A stretch of 64,000 bases of DNA from Toxotes chatareus (GCA_016801885.1 CM028892.1:10672114-10736113); one strand, 5' to 3'; counted from the first letter of the stretch, positions 12,040 to 25,386 are shown. Numbers and translations are program-made. The notes: generated from the letters alone by a model not told the origin.

Positions 12040-14149
12040 ACCTCTAACCTCTGACCTTTCAAACAGAGTCGAGCTGTTTTCTGGTCTCAGTTTGAGATAA
12101 ATCCTCTAAAAATGAAACCCTCGAACGTTATTCTACTTTAGCTCCCAGATGTGATTATTTCCCATGACTTGTTCCTTTTACATTTTTATTTTGAGCTCTG
12201 GACTTGACCTCCATGCTTCTGGCTGTATGTTATGATGGAGGTCATTCAGATTTTGAATTGTTCCTTTAAGAGGAGAACGTCAGCCGCCTGTAAAATTATA
12301 AAGTGCAGCGGAGCAATGTTTCAGTTTGGGTCAGTGTGGGAAGAAACATCTCTTCCTGAGGATTTACAGGAAGTCTCTCAAACTAAAAATGGAGTCCAGG
12401 CGTTATTTCGGGTTCTGTCATCAGGATCAGCTGATCTCTAAATGCCATGGACGAGTCTGAGCGAGCTGACGGAGCCGCAGCGCAGCATGAGGAGATCATC
12501 GCTGCAACAACGGCCTGCGCTGCTCGGCGAGGGTAATGATACAGTGGATGTTTATACGGTGGTGAGGACAGGAAGAGGCAGACACACACAGAGTTGTGTG
12601 GGAGAACGGCCTGTTTCAGGATAACGTACAGCAGTGGTTAGAAAATATGTGATTAATGTGTCTCACTAATTAATCAACACGTTGAAAAGTTCAAATCATC
12701 AGGATGGAAAATATCCAAGGTTTTATTTTAGTGAAGAGTCACTGCAGCGAAGCAGTGGCTGTGTTCATCTGTGTGCAGTGGACGTAATGGAAAGCACAGC
12801 AACAGATCGAGAGGATGAAGACGGAGGGAAACAATCAGAAAGTAAAACTAAGACACGAAGCACGGAGCTAAGTGTTCGGTCACAGCAGCCCGTCAAGTTC
12901 AGCTCCGGGTTCGACGCCACGTCTGACACCGTCTCCCTGCTGCAGGGTGGGAGAACGAAGGATGGCGGTCACCGAGCTTCTCAGAGTTCTCAGTGTGTGG
13001 GACAGTTTGACCTGGACTGATTACAGAAAAACACTTGGTTTTACAGGTCTGTAATATCCCACTGACTTCCTCTGTGGGTTGGTACGAGTTTCAGGGAAAT
13101 TTAAGTAAATATTCATTCATTATTACAAACTTTATGTAATCTCCTCGTCTCCTTCCCAAAGCTGAACCCGAGCTGTTCCCAAACACGCTGCTGTCAAAAT
13201 CAGGGGAGCGATGGATGGAGCCATGAACAGATGAATGGAAAGAAGAGAGTGAGGCAGAGGAAGAGAGGGAGGATAGTTACCTGCATCCACGTCAGCTAGT
13301 TTACAAGAGCAGCCCAGAAAGAAGAAAGAGAGGAAACAAAAAGCAAAAACCATCAAAGATGCAGCCACAGTTAATGCGTGCACAGTCAAACCCAGCACCC
13401 AGAGACAGAGTCCATCAGGCAGAGAAGGTCAGCTGAAGAAAGACGAGCGAGACATTTAGAGAAAAAAAGAAAACAAATGAGGAGAAGACTGACCAGAGCA
13501 GAGACAAGAGGGAGAAACAGAGTAAAGAAGAAAACAAAAAGAGAAGAAAATAATGAGGCAAAGTTTAGAGAATAAACAGAAACCCAGAGAAAAGAGTGTG
13601 TACTGAGTTTAATGTGCAGGTCAGGGCAGGAAATGGACGTGGACATGGCTGGACCTGTTCACTCACAGTGTTCTGTCTGTGACCATCAATCTAAATCATA
13701 AAGCTTCTCTGCTTCCAGCTTCTGAGGCGCGAGGCTCTGCTGAACGCTGGTAATCTGACGCTTTTATTATCTGCTCTGTAACAGGCAGATGGACGTGAAT
13801 CCTAAAGTGTTAATGAGCAGCAGGTTTTCTTCTTCCACACGTTCGTCCCCCAGTGTTTCAGAGAACAGCTGAACGTCTGGATGATGTTTGGCTTCTTGTG
13901 TGAGCAGCGTGAGCTGCGGGTGATTTCCCAACCAGAGCTGCTTTATGTTTTAATGGATACCATGTGCTGCTGCTCAAACACTCGGCTGGAGTTTGACTTT
14001 TTGGGGTTTTGTGAGGGGGGCATGTTTTAAACAGGCGACCCACGCCGCCGCCAGCAGCTCTGTACTGCTGCTCGGACATAAGACATGTGAGACCAACACA
14101 CTGGGCTTCAGGACAGTGTGATGGAGGCTTTCCACAATTTAAAAGACCA

Positions 14150-14222
14150 AACTATCAATTAATAACAAACACAATCTGTAAACAAATCGATAATCAAATG
14201 AATCATTAGTTGCAGCCTTGGT
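14150..14222 (-). repeat. Terminal fragment of the ctgcaactaa-family repeat
   Basis: Ends in aatcattagttgcagccttg, the reverse complement of the family's start (ggctgcaactaa...), preceded by AT-rich cgataatcaaatg typical of the terminal region. Degenerate and noncoding. Confidence 0.5.
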
Positions 14223-14699
14223 TTGAAGCAAAGGAAAATCACCCAAAACATATTTTCCATATCAGCGTATTGTTTTGTGCTCTGAGTCAGCTTTTCCGCC
14301 CCCTGAGTGTCCCTGAACGCAGCATAAAGAAAAGTTTTAAACGTTCCCAGTGAAGCTCAAACCTAAACGAGCTGCCGGTTTTAAAGCCTGTGACAGATGA
14401 GCCTTTTTCTGCTCATTAACAGGAGCTGGTGTGAGAGCAGTCATCTGCAGCCGAGGCTCCGGGCTGCAGGATCAGAATAGTTCTGGTTAGTGGCTTCGTG
14501 GCGCTGTGGTCACCGTGCCGCTCGAAAGCCACCAACTCCGCTCCCAATCAGTCGCCATGGGAATCCAGGCCGCTGCGTATTTTTAGATCCCAGGAATTTA
14601 AAAACAACACATCAGCTTCCCCGCTCTTCTCTGCCCCTTAAGCTGCTTTTATTTCTCGTGGTTATGCAACGAATTCAAAGCTGTTTTTTTTTTTTTTTT

Positions 14700-15180
14700 T
14701 AATTGGAGTGGAACTGCCACTTCCTCAATGAGCAGCGGTGCCAAGTAATTAGATCAAAGGTTTTGGGGAGCTGTTGTTTCGGGCTGGCTCTGATACGGTA
14801 TGTGAAGCTGCTTGAAAAGCCGTGTCGTGTTGCTTTTGGCAGAGCTGCGGTGTGATTAAGTCCGAGCGGCGGAAACCGAGCGTTGGGCACTGAGCAGTCT
14901 GACGGTGGAGGCCGGAGCTGCGGAGCCACAGAGGGCATTTTAAGAAGAGGTACGTCACAGCGGAAGGAGACCGCCTCACCTCGGAGAAGATCTGCTCGGG
15001 GATTCCCCGTCACCGCAAACTTTAAGGATCTGTTCCCAGCTGCCTCTGGAGTCCCTTCTATCAGTTAATCTTTGATCAGCTCCTCCAACAGCAAATTCAT
15101 AAGAAATTAAACTGCTCTGTTGGCTGATATATAACTTTAAGGGCACTCCTTCCTCCCTCGCTTCAAAACATTGAAGGCCT
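14700..15180. promoter_or_regulatory. candidate conserved noncoding element
   Basis: Repeat-free, moderately CpG-containing intronic sequence, including gtgccaagtaattagatcaa and gtgtgattaagtccgagcgg. Overlapping open frames on both strands do not resemble known proteins. Possibly regulatory; inference only. Confidence 0.28.
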
Positions 15181-16606
15181 CGTTTCTCTGCCGAGGGACC
15201 GGCGGCTAAAATTGGTTTGTGGGCCGAGTCCGGGTGGGTCCCCCACAGGACAAAAAGCAGCTAAGTTTTCCTAAATAAACTACGTTTGATGGTTTTCAAG
15301 GATTTACACATACAAAGAGGTCAAGAAAGGTTAATGAGCCTCGATCCCAAGGAAGAGGGGCTAAATCAGGAAAACAAAGTTAGATTGTTATTCACTGTAA
15401 TACACTGAGGCGAAGAGTCAATAAAGAAGGAAGTGAAAATAAAATGTCAGAGAGAACAAATGAAAAAGTCTGAATTCGCTTCTGCTGCTTCTTTCATCAA
15501 CGAACGTATGAGACTCAGTAGAAGCAGTTTCTACTCTGAACTGTCTCTGTCTCTGATGTCCAGCCTCCACAGAGGAAAAGGCTCGGGTGCTGAAATATTA
15601 AAGGAACGTGGTTTGGTAGAAGTGGATCTTTGCCTGTGGGGGGGGTGGGGGTGGCTGCACTGCACTGTGCTGTATGTGGGGGAGCTTTAATACTGGATGA
15701 GGAATATGGCCATCACTGCAGGGCCTGTGAGCAGAGACACAGAGACAACACTGTCTCACACAGGACTGTGTGGACCTCTGCAGCAGAGGGTGAAGCAGCT
15801 CTGGAGAAAACGTGTTGAGAGTAACCATCTTTAAAGTTTTATATCTGCTTATTTATTGAAGAGGAATCGTCTTTATCAAACCCGACTCCTCACGTCACGG
15901 CTTCCTTTTATCCATCTGTTGTTCCCAGGTCATCTCATTTCTAACATCAGCACATTTTCTCCCTTTAAACCTTTTACAGCTGAAACACATCGAACTGGAG
16001 CCCAACAGCTGATCAGCGTCGCGGTCTGTGTGAAAACCAGGGGACGTAACAAACATAAAGCAAAAAAACTTTATTTCAAGCCAGAAAAAAAATCAATAAT
16101 CCTGATTTCATTTAAAATCAAATATGGAGCATAAAGTTTCAGTAGTGGACTGTAGAGCTCCGTCCTTTTAATCAGAGTTTCTGCTCTGCTGGTCAAATCT
16201 GTGAGTTTGTTTCCATCAGAGTGCAGGATGAGGAGACGGAGGACGGCAGAAAAAGGCTGATGGAAGCACAGAGACACATCGGGGGGAGCAGGGAGACGAG
16301 CTCTGAGCGGTTGCGTGCAGGAGATGGAGCTTGTTAACGTCTTATTTTGCCAGCCAGATTTTAATCCAGCCTCCGTTTGTTATTTTCTCCTCGTTTTTTT
16401 GGAAGCGATTTGATCTACTTTTCTCTTTTTTTTACTCATTTCATGGGTCTGACAGAGGAGGGGGTAGGGGGTGGATCTGGACGACTCTGGCACGGACACG
16501 CTGGATGTCGTCGGATGTTTTGGCTCGAGGACTCAACGAGTGAACTCACTGAATAAACAGATCCAGCCAGACCTCACAAAGACAGAGGGACACACATCAT
16601 TCTTAC

Positions 16607-16694
16607 CTTCAGGGGACTCCTCCTGGACGTAGGTTCCTGTCAGGTACCTGTGGACCAGTGCCGACTTACCACTGGCCAGGTTACCCACAATGCC
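16607..16694 (-). CDS. agap1: agap1 coding exon 3 (P-loop of GTPase-like domain)
   Basis: This 88-bp exon encodes short-form residues 75-103: GIVGNLASGKSALVHRYLTG, then TYVQEESPE plus one base. It carries the P-loop GNLASGKS at about 78-85, which binds nucleotide phosphates; the catalytic-site Lys and Ser are intact. Acceptor cctgcag and donor gtaaga are consensus. In the family this domain binds GTP weakly and regulates the ArfGAP and its partners. Confidence 0.97.
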
Positions 16695-16850
16695 CTGCAG
16701 GGGACACAGAGAGGGGAAAAGTGGATTCACAGAAACAATAAAGAAAAATACCCACACAGTTGTATTTGTTCTGTTCATTAAGTTCAGGGCCTCTGCAGAC
16801 TGCAGGGCCCCGGGGATGGATCAGTGCTCTGTCTCATGTTCTCAACTCAC
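16695..16850 (-). other. agap1: agap1 intron between exons 2 and 3
   Basis: A short 156-bp intron with donor gtgagt and acceptor cctgcag. Nothing else seen. Confidence 0.9.
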
Positions 16851-16909
16851 CACTTTCAGCTCTGGGACCGTTCGACTGAGCGTCCACTCCTGACTGTTCA
16901 CAAACGCAT
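16851..16909 (-). CDS. agap1: agap1 coding exon 2 (first exon shared by both isoforms)
   Basis: This 59-bp exon encodes DAFVNSQEWTLSRTVPELKV (short-form residues 55-74), the strand leading into the GTPase-like fold. Its first base pair AT needs a G from the upstream exon to make Asp. Both candidate first exons (56,606-56,768 and 33,074-34,280) end with that single G, so both splice in frame. Acceptor is ttcttgcag and donor gtgagt. VNSQEWTLSR is conserved across AGAP1, AGAP2 and AGAP3. Confidence 0.96.
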
Positions 16910-18269
16910 CTGCAAGAAGCACAGGGAGAGAAGAAGAACACCTGTCAATCACCTGGAATGAACCTGTGGTGCATTCAGGGACATCAGGACAGAGAGGAAA
17001 TTTCCTGGACCGGCCCGACACCGCGGCCTTACAGGCTCTGGTCTGTGTAGAAGCTTTATAAATTGTGTTGAAGGCTCAGTGAGCTGCACCACAGCCCACA
17101 CAGTGACACGGGAGCCAATCTGTTCCTGCTCAGTGGGGTCGTACGGAGCAGGACAGGTGAGGAAGAGGAGGAGGAAGAGTCTCATTAGAGCCGACAGATG
17201 ACTGACAGCAGACCGAGGGTCACAGCCGACTGAGCAAGATAACAGGACATGTACAGACAACACGGGACAGACGAGACTGAAGAGCAGAGCATGAAGACGA
17301 AGCACAGAGACAAATCAGAATAAGTCAGGTTTGATTTACAGCAGAGGAGGAAGAATTAATGACCCCGAGCTGCAGAGAAGTGAAGTTTATTCCTTTATTA
17401 TCTCTGAGCTGGGGAAATCATTCTCTCTGTTCCAACACCTTACATCTGAGTCCTCACTCTGATCTCTGCAAACTAAAACCCTCAGTGACAGCAGGTGGTC
17501 TGTGTGTAGGCAGACACACATCCACCTGCAGGACCTCTGAACCTCCTCAGGGACCACCTGACCACCACAGCCTCCCAAAGACAAGTCAAACCTCCCACAA
17601 ACCATCAGCTCCCACTTTAAGTTGATACTGGTCGGCCAGTACAAAGACGTGCGTCCCACACACAGACACCATTAACCCTGCTGGTCTCTGCAGCACCTCG
17701 GCCTCCGTGTTAAGTAGGCCAATGGGCCAGATCCACTTAGAGCCTTCAGTCCCTTTTTACTAATTCATCAGCAGCAATCTGTGTCAGCCTGAAGACTCAC
17801 AATGTCTCTCCACCAGAGACAGAGGAGAGAAGGAAAGTGCTAAAGGGCCTGGAGCAGCAGGACGTGTGGATCAGAGAGGATGTGAAATATATATAAAGAC
17901 ATTCGTTCGTCACGACCATCGGCTGTGTTTTCTCCCATTTTAAGCAAAATCTGAAGGACAACGCAGAAAATTCAGACATGCTGAGTGTCACTGCAGCACT
18001 CCTGGAGCCACAAAGCCCTGCCGGGGCACCCTGGGGCAGAAATAAGCCGTGCTGTTTCTGAGCGCCCGCTCCACTTTCCGTGGACACGCTGTGCCCTACA
18101 AACCCACCAGTCTTCCTCCTGCATCCTGATCAAAGAAAAGTCATTTTGGAAAATTCTCAAACTGGATTTGAGGTTGGTCACAAACACATTAACAAGCACT
18201 GAGATCTGGTTTTGACCACATCCTCACACCCGAGAAGCTAAAACCAGAGATGGATTTCACGTTTTGACT

Positions 18270-18340
18270 CAAAAACATTCAACGATAATAGTTGCCGATA
18301 AAGTTTCTGTTTAATCAGCGAGTCGTTGCAGCTCTAGAAC
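18270..18340 (+). repeat. 3' end of the ctgcaactaa-family repeat
   Basis: Contains aatagttgccgataaagttt and ends agtcgttgcagctcta, matching the right terminus of a common teleost AT-rich element that typically ends gttgcagctcta. Terminal fragment only; noncoding. Confidence 0.6.
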
Positions 18341-18350
18341 AAACCCTCAG

Positions 18351-18374
18351 AGGTCAGAGGTCAGAGGTCAGAGG
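18351..18374. promoter_or_regulatory. Tandem AGGTCA half-sites with 1-bp spacing (DR1 x 2)
   Basis: AGGTCA occurs at 18351-18356, 18358-18363 and 18365-18370, each separated by one G. Direct repeats with 1-bp spacing are the consensus for RXR/PPAR, HNF4 and COUP-TF receptors. Could also be a simple 7-bp microsatellite. Confidence 0.4.
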
Positions 18375-18904
18375 AGGTGGTGGTTTAACATAAACCAGTG
18401 ACTGAGTATCAGCAGAGTCACAAGCTGGTCGTCCTGTTACATTTGTCCTGCTTGCTGAGCATCACACAGCTGTTGTGTTTTCCTCCAGCTGTTCCTGTTG
18501 CTATGATACAGAGTGAATACGCAGCATGTTTGTTTCTGGTGTTTTCTACTATTAATAAATTCTAACAGCAGCACTGTTGCCACAGCTACCAAGTGTGTGT
18601 GTTTGGATGGTATCTGTCTGGAAAGAATCCAGAGAGAAGCTTCCTCATTGGCTGGCGGACACACAGAGGGGGATATTGTTAAGGGTTTTACAAACGCCAG
18701 CCTGTGTCGGGCCGACCCCTCCCTCTCTGACAGACAGGATGTTGTTCCAGCTGCTTCCTGTTTTCAGGGGCCCTCCAGTTCCCCTGCGCCGGTTCCGAGT
18801 ACGACCCACCGGCAGGGAGGGAAACCGTGATCAGCAGCTCCACCAGGTGACAAAGCCTCAGCCAGTGGTCGAGGTAAGATGGTTTAACTGGGCTGTGAAT
18901 TTGG

Positions 18905-18960
18905 TTTTAAAGGAATACTCCACCAAAAATCAACCTGACTAACTTTCAACCATCACCTTA
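18905..18960 (+). repeat. Possible dispersed teleost repeat fragment
   Basis: ttttaaaggaatactccacc followed by aaaaatcaac resembles the conserved block of a family common in fish genomes (aaaggaatactccacc-type). Short, so uncertain. Confidence 0.35.
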
Positions 18961-19079
18961 AAATAACAAACTTAACTATAACCAACGAGACGAAGAGGCA
19001 GAGAGGAAGAGAGAGAACAACAGGTAGGACGGAGAGATAAATAACAGCTGAGAAATTTAGGGAAAAACAAGAACAGATG

Positions 19080-19345
19080 CAGAGAAACAGATGGATGAAG
19101 ACGAGGATGAGGAGAAAAGGATGTGGAGCTCTTCACTTTGTCATCACTCAGGGAGGAAAAACATGGAAATGAGAACGAGCACCATGGGACTGAAAGCACT
19201 CCTCCATCCTTCCCTCCATCATTTCATCCCTCTGTGCCAACACAGAGCTGCAGAAACGAGGGAGGAGGGAAAGAAAAGAAAGACTAAAACACGGCAGAGG
19301 AGGAGGGGGAGGAGGAGGAGGAGGAAGAGGAGGCCTTCAAAGTGA
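19080..19345. repeat. Purine-rich intronic segment
   Basis: Strong purine bias on the plus strand, ending in a GGA/GAA-rich run (aggaggaggaggaggaagag) at about 19,300-19,330. A polypyrimidine tract in the agap1 transcript. Confidence 0.7.
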
Positions 19346-20962
19346 AGCGGCAGGACTCCTGGTGATCTCCAGAATAATCTCCATCTTTAATTCTCTTTCA
19401 TTTCACTGGTTTGTTTCTATTTCTGTGCTGGGTTCTCCCTCAGAGAGCTGGGGAACGTGTGTCAGCAGAGCCGTGAAAGAATCCCAGACCTGAGCTCACA
19501 GCAAACCCAAGACCCGCAAACCCAGAACCTAAAGATCCTCCGACAGTCAATTAAAAAACCTTTAACTGGACTGAGAGTGATGCTGCACGTACAGGTGAGA
19601 GGATGAAATCCGATACAGGAAGTCCTGTCCAAAAACCTGCGATCACAAACCTAACAACAAAAAGCCGACAGCCTTAAATTTCTACTTTCAGCCGCAATAC
19701 CTAAATATTCCGACGAACTGAGTGGCATATTTGTGTTCTTCAAGGACCAAACAAAGAGAGTGTGTTTACGTGAAGGCAGCTGGAAGACAGAAACACGACG
19801 ACTGAGACGCAACAGGAACAAACCCGAGAACACGGACAGGCCTCTGATCTGATCCGATCTAACACGGGCTGAACTGGAGACTCGGTTCAAAACTCTTTTA
19901 ACAACACGACGTCACCGAGAGCGACATGAAACAAAGCATGTTGCCGTGTCACTGTGTTTATAATGCTTCTTCACACATTTAGACACACAGAACACACACT
20001 AACATGGCGTTATCCTGCCCCAGAGCATTATGGGCAAATTAAAGAGGAAAACAGACGGAGGAGAGATATATGAAAGAAAATAACAAAAGGCGGGAACAGG
20101 AAGTGAGGGATAAAACAAGATGAGCATCAAAAGATGCAAATAAAAGCCAGGGCTGCTAAGTTTCACCGTCGCTCCTGCGTCAAACGTGTTGTTTATTCAT
20201 TTCAGACACTCTCATTTACACGTGGAGTTGTTCGGTCTGTTTGTCCTGCAGCACATCGATCATTTCAGCAGGGACACTTTAAAAACCTAAACTGATCCGA
20301 TCCTGATGCTCGTGGGATGAAAGCGTAAACAGGAAACGATGCTGCATGTTTTAACACGGAGGAAACGTGGACGTGTTCCTTGATAAGACGACGAACCTCT
20401 GGATTGTTCTCTCACTTTTTCTCCATCATCCACAGCAGAGCAAAGACATTATGATCTAACTGTTTGTGAGTCCGATGTTTCAGAGCCACAGATCTGAAGG
20501 CTGCAGGACGATATAAACTGAGACCTGACATGTTTAAAGTCACGTCAAAACACTGGGAGCCTCGGCTGGACCCGACATGGACGAGTCACCTGGAACACAA
20601 CGCGACGAACCAGGTACGACTGACACTCAAAACCGATTCTTTATATATGAAATACCAATACAACAGCAGGGATCCATACAGGAAGGTTCAGCGGGGACTG
20701 GACGGACAGGAGGCTCACACACTCACAGTATGAATGAGGTGCTTCAGGGAAGTGCTGCTGGCTTCAGTCAGCCAAACAACCCTAACTCTGGGATCAGCAG
20801 GCCTGTGGCGCAGAGCTTTGTTTTCAGCCTGTTCCACTCAAACCTGTTCATACTGTGGAGACACACACAAATACAACGTTCTTCTTGCTTCATAGCACAC
20901 GACATAAAAGCTCTGACAGATTCTCTATTAGTCAAATGAAAAAACACAGTGATGCAACTTGG

Positions 20963-21030
20963 GCTGCAGCTAATTTTTATTTTCATGTACAAATCTGCAG
21001 ATGAATCGATCGATCGCTCAGTTAATCAGA
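20963..21030 (+). repeat. 5' fragment of the ctgcaactaa-family repeat
   Basis: Starts gggctgcagctaatttttat and includes atgaatcgatcgatcgctca, matching the AT-rich, cgat-containing left end of the family. Degenerate. Confidence 0.5.
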
Positions 21031-22229
21031 GGGGAAGCGTCCTCCTCCTGTGGATCAGCTCACGCTGGACACGTCTTATTCTGTCCAACGCTGCTACGAT
21101 GAATCATCATAAACTTGCCTATAGGACATTTACACACACACACACTTTATATTTTAAAGGCTGAAGCAGCTTCGTCGACCTGTGTGACAACGCAGCAGAA
21201 ACCAGAGACAACACGTCCACTGAACAACATGTGGGAGCGGGCCAGGAGACGGACGGATGGACGGACGGAAAATGAGACTGTATCAAAGAGACGAGATGTA
21301 AATGGAGAGAAAAGTGGGGTGAAAGATAAAGAAGTGAGTGTCAGACAGGGAGGGGTCACGGAGAGGGCAGCAGCATCAAAGCATCAAATGGATGAAGTGA
21401 AGAGAGAAAGAGGGAAAGTCAGAGATAAAAGACGACAGAGGAACAGACAGAAACAGTATCAGAGACAAACAAAGAACCAATGGCAGCTAGCCAACACGCC
21501 ATACACACGCACACACACACACAGCCTCTGTGTGGTTTGTTGTGTGTTACAACACGAGACGCCGCAGCGGCACAATGCAGGCGTGTGCCGCCACCAACGA
21601 TGACGACGACGTCTGCCTGGCAGATGGCAGGAGAACCTCGTCTGTCCGTAGATCTGTCAGAGCTCGACATGACTCTCTGACTTTTATCACCACAGCCTTT
21701 TCTTTCTAAATCTGTCTTGGGGAAAAACACAGTTAAATTCTTCTTCTCTGACTCATAACTCAACGGAAATTCAACCCATTTCTTTTTCTAAACTCGTCTG
21801 GGAGCTTCAGATCACAGATCAGACCCTGCTCACAGCAGGAAGATCAATAATCAATAACCAGTCACCTGAGAAAACCAAGGCTCTGAGACCAGAGACCACC
21901 TGAGACATCCAACGGTCCGACATGATGTGTAGTGTAACAGCAGCAGCAGAAGCAGCTGTGAGTCAGACTCGACCTCTGAATGACTGCTGGCTGCTTTCTG
22001 CCCAGAGAGGCCGGTGAGCGGCCGCAGCCAAACCTGGCCTCGGTTGGCTGGTAGCTGCTGGTAATTACGGCAAACACACACCGACACCCCGCAGGGTTTG
22101 GCCCGGATCGACCTCTCTGCCCTGGATCGCTGCCTGGACGGGAGGCTGGCACCAAAGCTCTGCCCGGCAACACCGCAGAGGGGCAGCTGTGAGACCGAGG
22201 AGCAACGACTCAAGGTTCACCTCCTGTCA

Positions 22230-22298
22230 GATGAAGATCGATCAATCATTCAATCATTCAATCAATAATGAAAACAATCATTAGCTGCAGTGACACTG
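22230..22298 (-). repeat. Terminal fragment of the ctgcaactaa-family repeat
   Basis: gatcgatcaatcattcaatc repeats lead to aacaatcattagctgcagtg, the reverse complement of the family start. Partly expanded as an AATC-type simple repeat. Confidence 0.45.
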
Positions 22299-23590
22299 AA
22301 AACCTGCGGCAGACGTCAGCCCCTGTCAGAAGCTGTGACTATAATCTGCCATCTTGCACAACAACAGGCGATACTGACTTCATGATGACGTCAGCTGCCG
22401 TCACACGTGTCCTGAGGCACCCTGGGAATCCAGGCGTCTACAGAACCATGAGAGGAATCCCAGAGAGACACACTGAGTCTCCACAGACCTGAAACTGGTT
22501 CTTACAACACCTGGAAGGTAAACATGATGAACAGGTGACGCCTTCATCTGCTCCCTCCACATACTGAAACACCTGACAGACAGACAGACGTGTGTGTGTG
22601 TTTAGACATGGCTGATAATAGCATCACCCTGAGCGGTGCAGTGAATCCACCGTGCTGACGTGTTGGATCCCTGATCCTGAGCGAGGAGGAGCTGATGGAT
22701 TTACAGCAGCTCTGCATCACATGCTGCTGACAACACTTTACTACACTTCATTAATTACATGCTTTGTATTTTTTGGGTTAATTTGTATTAATTTAAGTGT
22801 CTATATTCAATATATTTATAAAAGCAGTGTATGAACCTACAGAGATTGGATGGAGCTACAGACGCCTGCTTCGCCACGTGGCTGTTTGACAGCTCAGGAA
22901 TGTGACTGTGTGACATACTCCGGGCATGACAGGTTTTAATTGGCAGGTAGGACGGGTTAACACGCTCATGGGAAGGAAAACAAACTGCCAACCAGCAGAA
23001 GGAGCAGTGCGATGCTTTGAATGGAGGATAACTTGGTTAATTAAATGAAGTCTGCCTGGGTCTTTGTTTGACCGACAGCTTTCATACAAATCATTCAAAC
23101 GGCACCAAACAGCTTCAGTATAAAAGCCACGAGTGTCAGATCGGTGCTCCTCTGACCTTTACACCACCGCTCTCGGAAAATCTGACTCTGCTGCATTCAC
23201 TTTGTTTGGCTCCACAGCGCCCACCAGCCCACCAGCACTCGTAAACAAAACTCACATGTGGTGTGTTTACTGGACAGACCGCTGACACGCTTTCATCACG
23301 AGCTGCGGCGTTCACTGCAGCACGGAGGCAGAGGCGAACATCAGCATCAGACCACGCTCCACATGTCATCGTTACACTGCGGCACATAGCTGCTTTACAT
23401 TCTGTGTTTTTATACAGACATTTATATATGACACACACACACAGCCCCAGGTAATGCAGACTGACAGGTTTGAATAGATGATCTTTGGTACAAACACACT
23501 CAGGCAGCTCTAATGACGACTGTCTTTACACACACACACTCACAGTCAGTGGGATCATGGGTGGAGCGAGGCTGTATGTTCCCTCAGGGC

Positions 23591-23593
<3 letters not shown>

Positions 23594-23625
<32 letters not shown>
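23594..23625. repeat. GT microsatellite
   Basis: About 16 GT units. Confidence 0.95.
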
Positions 23626-23626
<1 letters not shown>

Positions 23627-24989
23627 GAGGGTTAACCCGTCATCTGACTGTGACAAATCAGAGCAGCGCTGCCTCATCAGTCACACATGACACCATATTA
23701 TCTCAGCCTTTGCCCTTCATGCAATTTTCCTCCCCCACTCCCTCCATCTAACACTCTCCATCCGAACATTTCTCCTTTTCTCTCCTTTATCTTCCAGTTA
23801 TAGGAGATAAGCTGAGATTTCTTCAGCCCTGTGAGACGCATGTTTGTGCCGAGGTGAACAGACATACACATATATTTATTTTAAGACCTCGATCACCGGA
23901 GTTGAGGCATTAAATTGCCCTACTTCACAGTAACTAAGAGCTTTCCAGGTGCTGAGTTCAGATAACAGACACCTGTGACTGCTGACATGTGATTAGTGAC
24001 TTAAAACTTTCTGCTCTGAACGATTAGACTTAAAACGTAGCTTGATGAGATAAAGGTAGAGAAAAACACTGTTTATGTTTTTGGGACAATAAAGCTTCTT
24101 TTGAATTGAAAAGCTTTCTTATCAGCCTGGTGATGACAGCTGCGCAGCGTGTGTACACAGAACATACGTCAGCTGTGTATGTTTTTGTGTGTAGTTACAG
24201 TAAGTGTATTTCAGCCCCGTCGATTTGCATTTGTCAACGTTAATTAAACCTGTCCGACAGGTAACGACAGAGCTGTACACCTGTGTTAGGTGAACACACA
24301 CACTCACACCTTGCTGGAGCTGTTTCTAACAACATCACATGTGAACAACTTCTCATTTATCTTCAAAGACAAACAAAGTCACATTCAGGACTTTCAACGT
24401 CGGTTATTCCTCATGTTTACAGGACAAATGCTACTGATTTAAAATAACTGCAGTGTGGTTAAAGGCACCCTCCACGGTCAGCATGGGAAAACAGCTGGAT
24501 AATATAAACAGCTGGATAATGTTCTCGAAGGCTCAGAGGGGAAACTGTAATTTTCTGTCTCTAAACAGCAGCAGCAGCTTCTGGAAGGAAAACTAAACAG
24601 GTTCATTCAGCAAAGGCGACGGTTTGATGAGGCACTGCAGCATTTTTTTTTACTTCAATGTTCAGAGTTTGTGCTGTGACTGTTGTTCATTAGGCCTCCA
24701 GCCTGCAGCTGATTACAACTGTCCCAACAAGACTATCAGTACGACCCTGGAGGAGGAAGGATGGAGGGAGAGGAGAGGAGAGGAGTCCTATATAGGAGGA
24801 GTGGGAAGTCTGGTACTTGTCTCTGCCCAGAGGCTCAGTGTCTTATAATCTGTCCACACCTGGACTCAGATACGCTGCAGAAAAAATGATGGCTTGATGG
24901 ACTGATTAATAGCAACTGTCTCCTGAAAGAGAAGAGTTCTAGCTAATGTTACTGTGCAGCAGAAACCAAAAAATATTCATGACCTTTGT

Positions 24990-25370
24990 AAATGAAAGAA
25001 TGATAAAAGAGAGGGTGGGAGAAGAAGAAGAGAGGGAGCGTAGGAGGGGTAGAAAAGGGTCCAATTCACAGAGGGGAGAGGAATGATAAAAATGGGCTAG
25101 TATGGAAAATCACTGTAGGAAGCAAAGAAGCGAGGGAGGGTAGAGGAAGGACACAGAAAGGATGGATAGATGGGGATGGGGGCACAGAGGAGTTAGGAAA
25201 GGGAGGAAAAGATGGATAAAAGTGAGTTTAGTAGGAGATATACAGAGTGAGTTAGGAAGGATGGAGGCTGGAAGGAGGGAAGAAAGGTAGGAGAGAAATG
25301 GCTCGGTGATATGCAGAGGAGGTTAGGAGGAAAGGAAAAGGAGAGAGGACTCAGAGAGAGACAGGCCCTT
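24990..25370. repeat. Long purine-rich block
   Basis: About 380 bp with strong A/G bias on the plus strand, built of diverged gga/gaaag units with scattered gatggata and gagttagga motifs. Probably a decayed minisatellite; a polypyrimidine tract in the agap1 transcript. Confidence 0.7.
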
Positions 25371-25385
25371 CATACCTCTGACTGA

Positions 25386-25386
<1 letters not shown>

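Larger units (their letters stand above)
11754..16606 (-). other. agap1: agap1 intron between exons 3 and 4
   Basis: A 4.85-kb intron. It holds a perfect hairpin at 12001-12039, a terminal fragment of the ctgcaactaa repeat near 14,150-14,220, a T15 run near 14,686-14,700 and a repeat-free conserved-looking stretch at about 14,700-15,180. It also has a purine-rich segment at about 13,310-13,570. No gene supported; small open frames here have no recognisable products. Confidence 0.8.
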
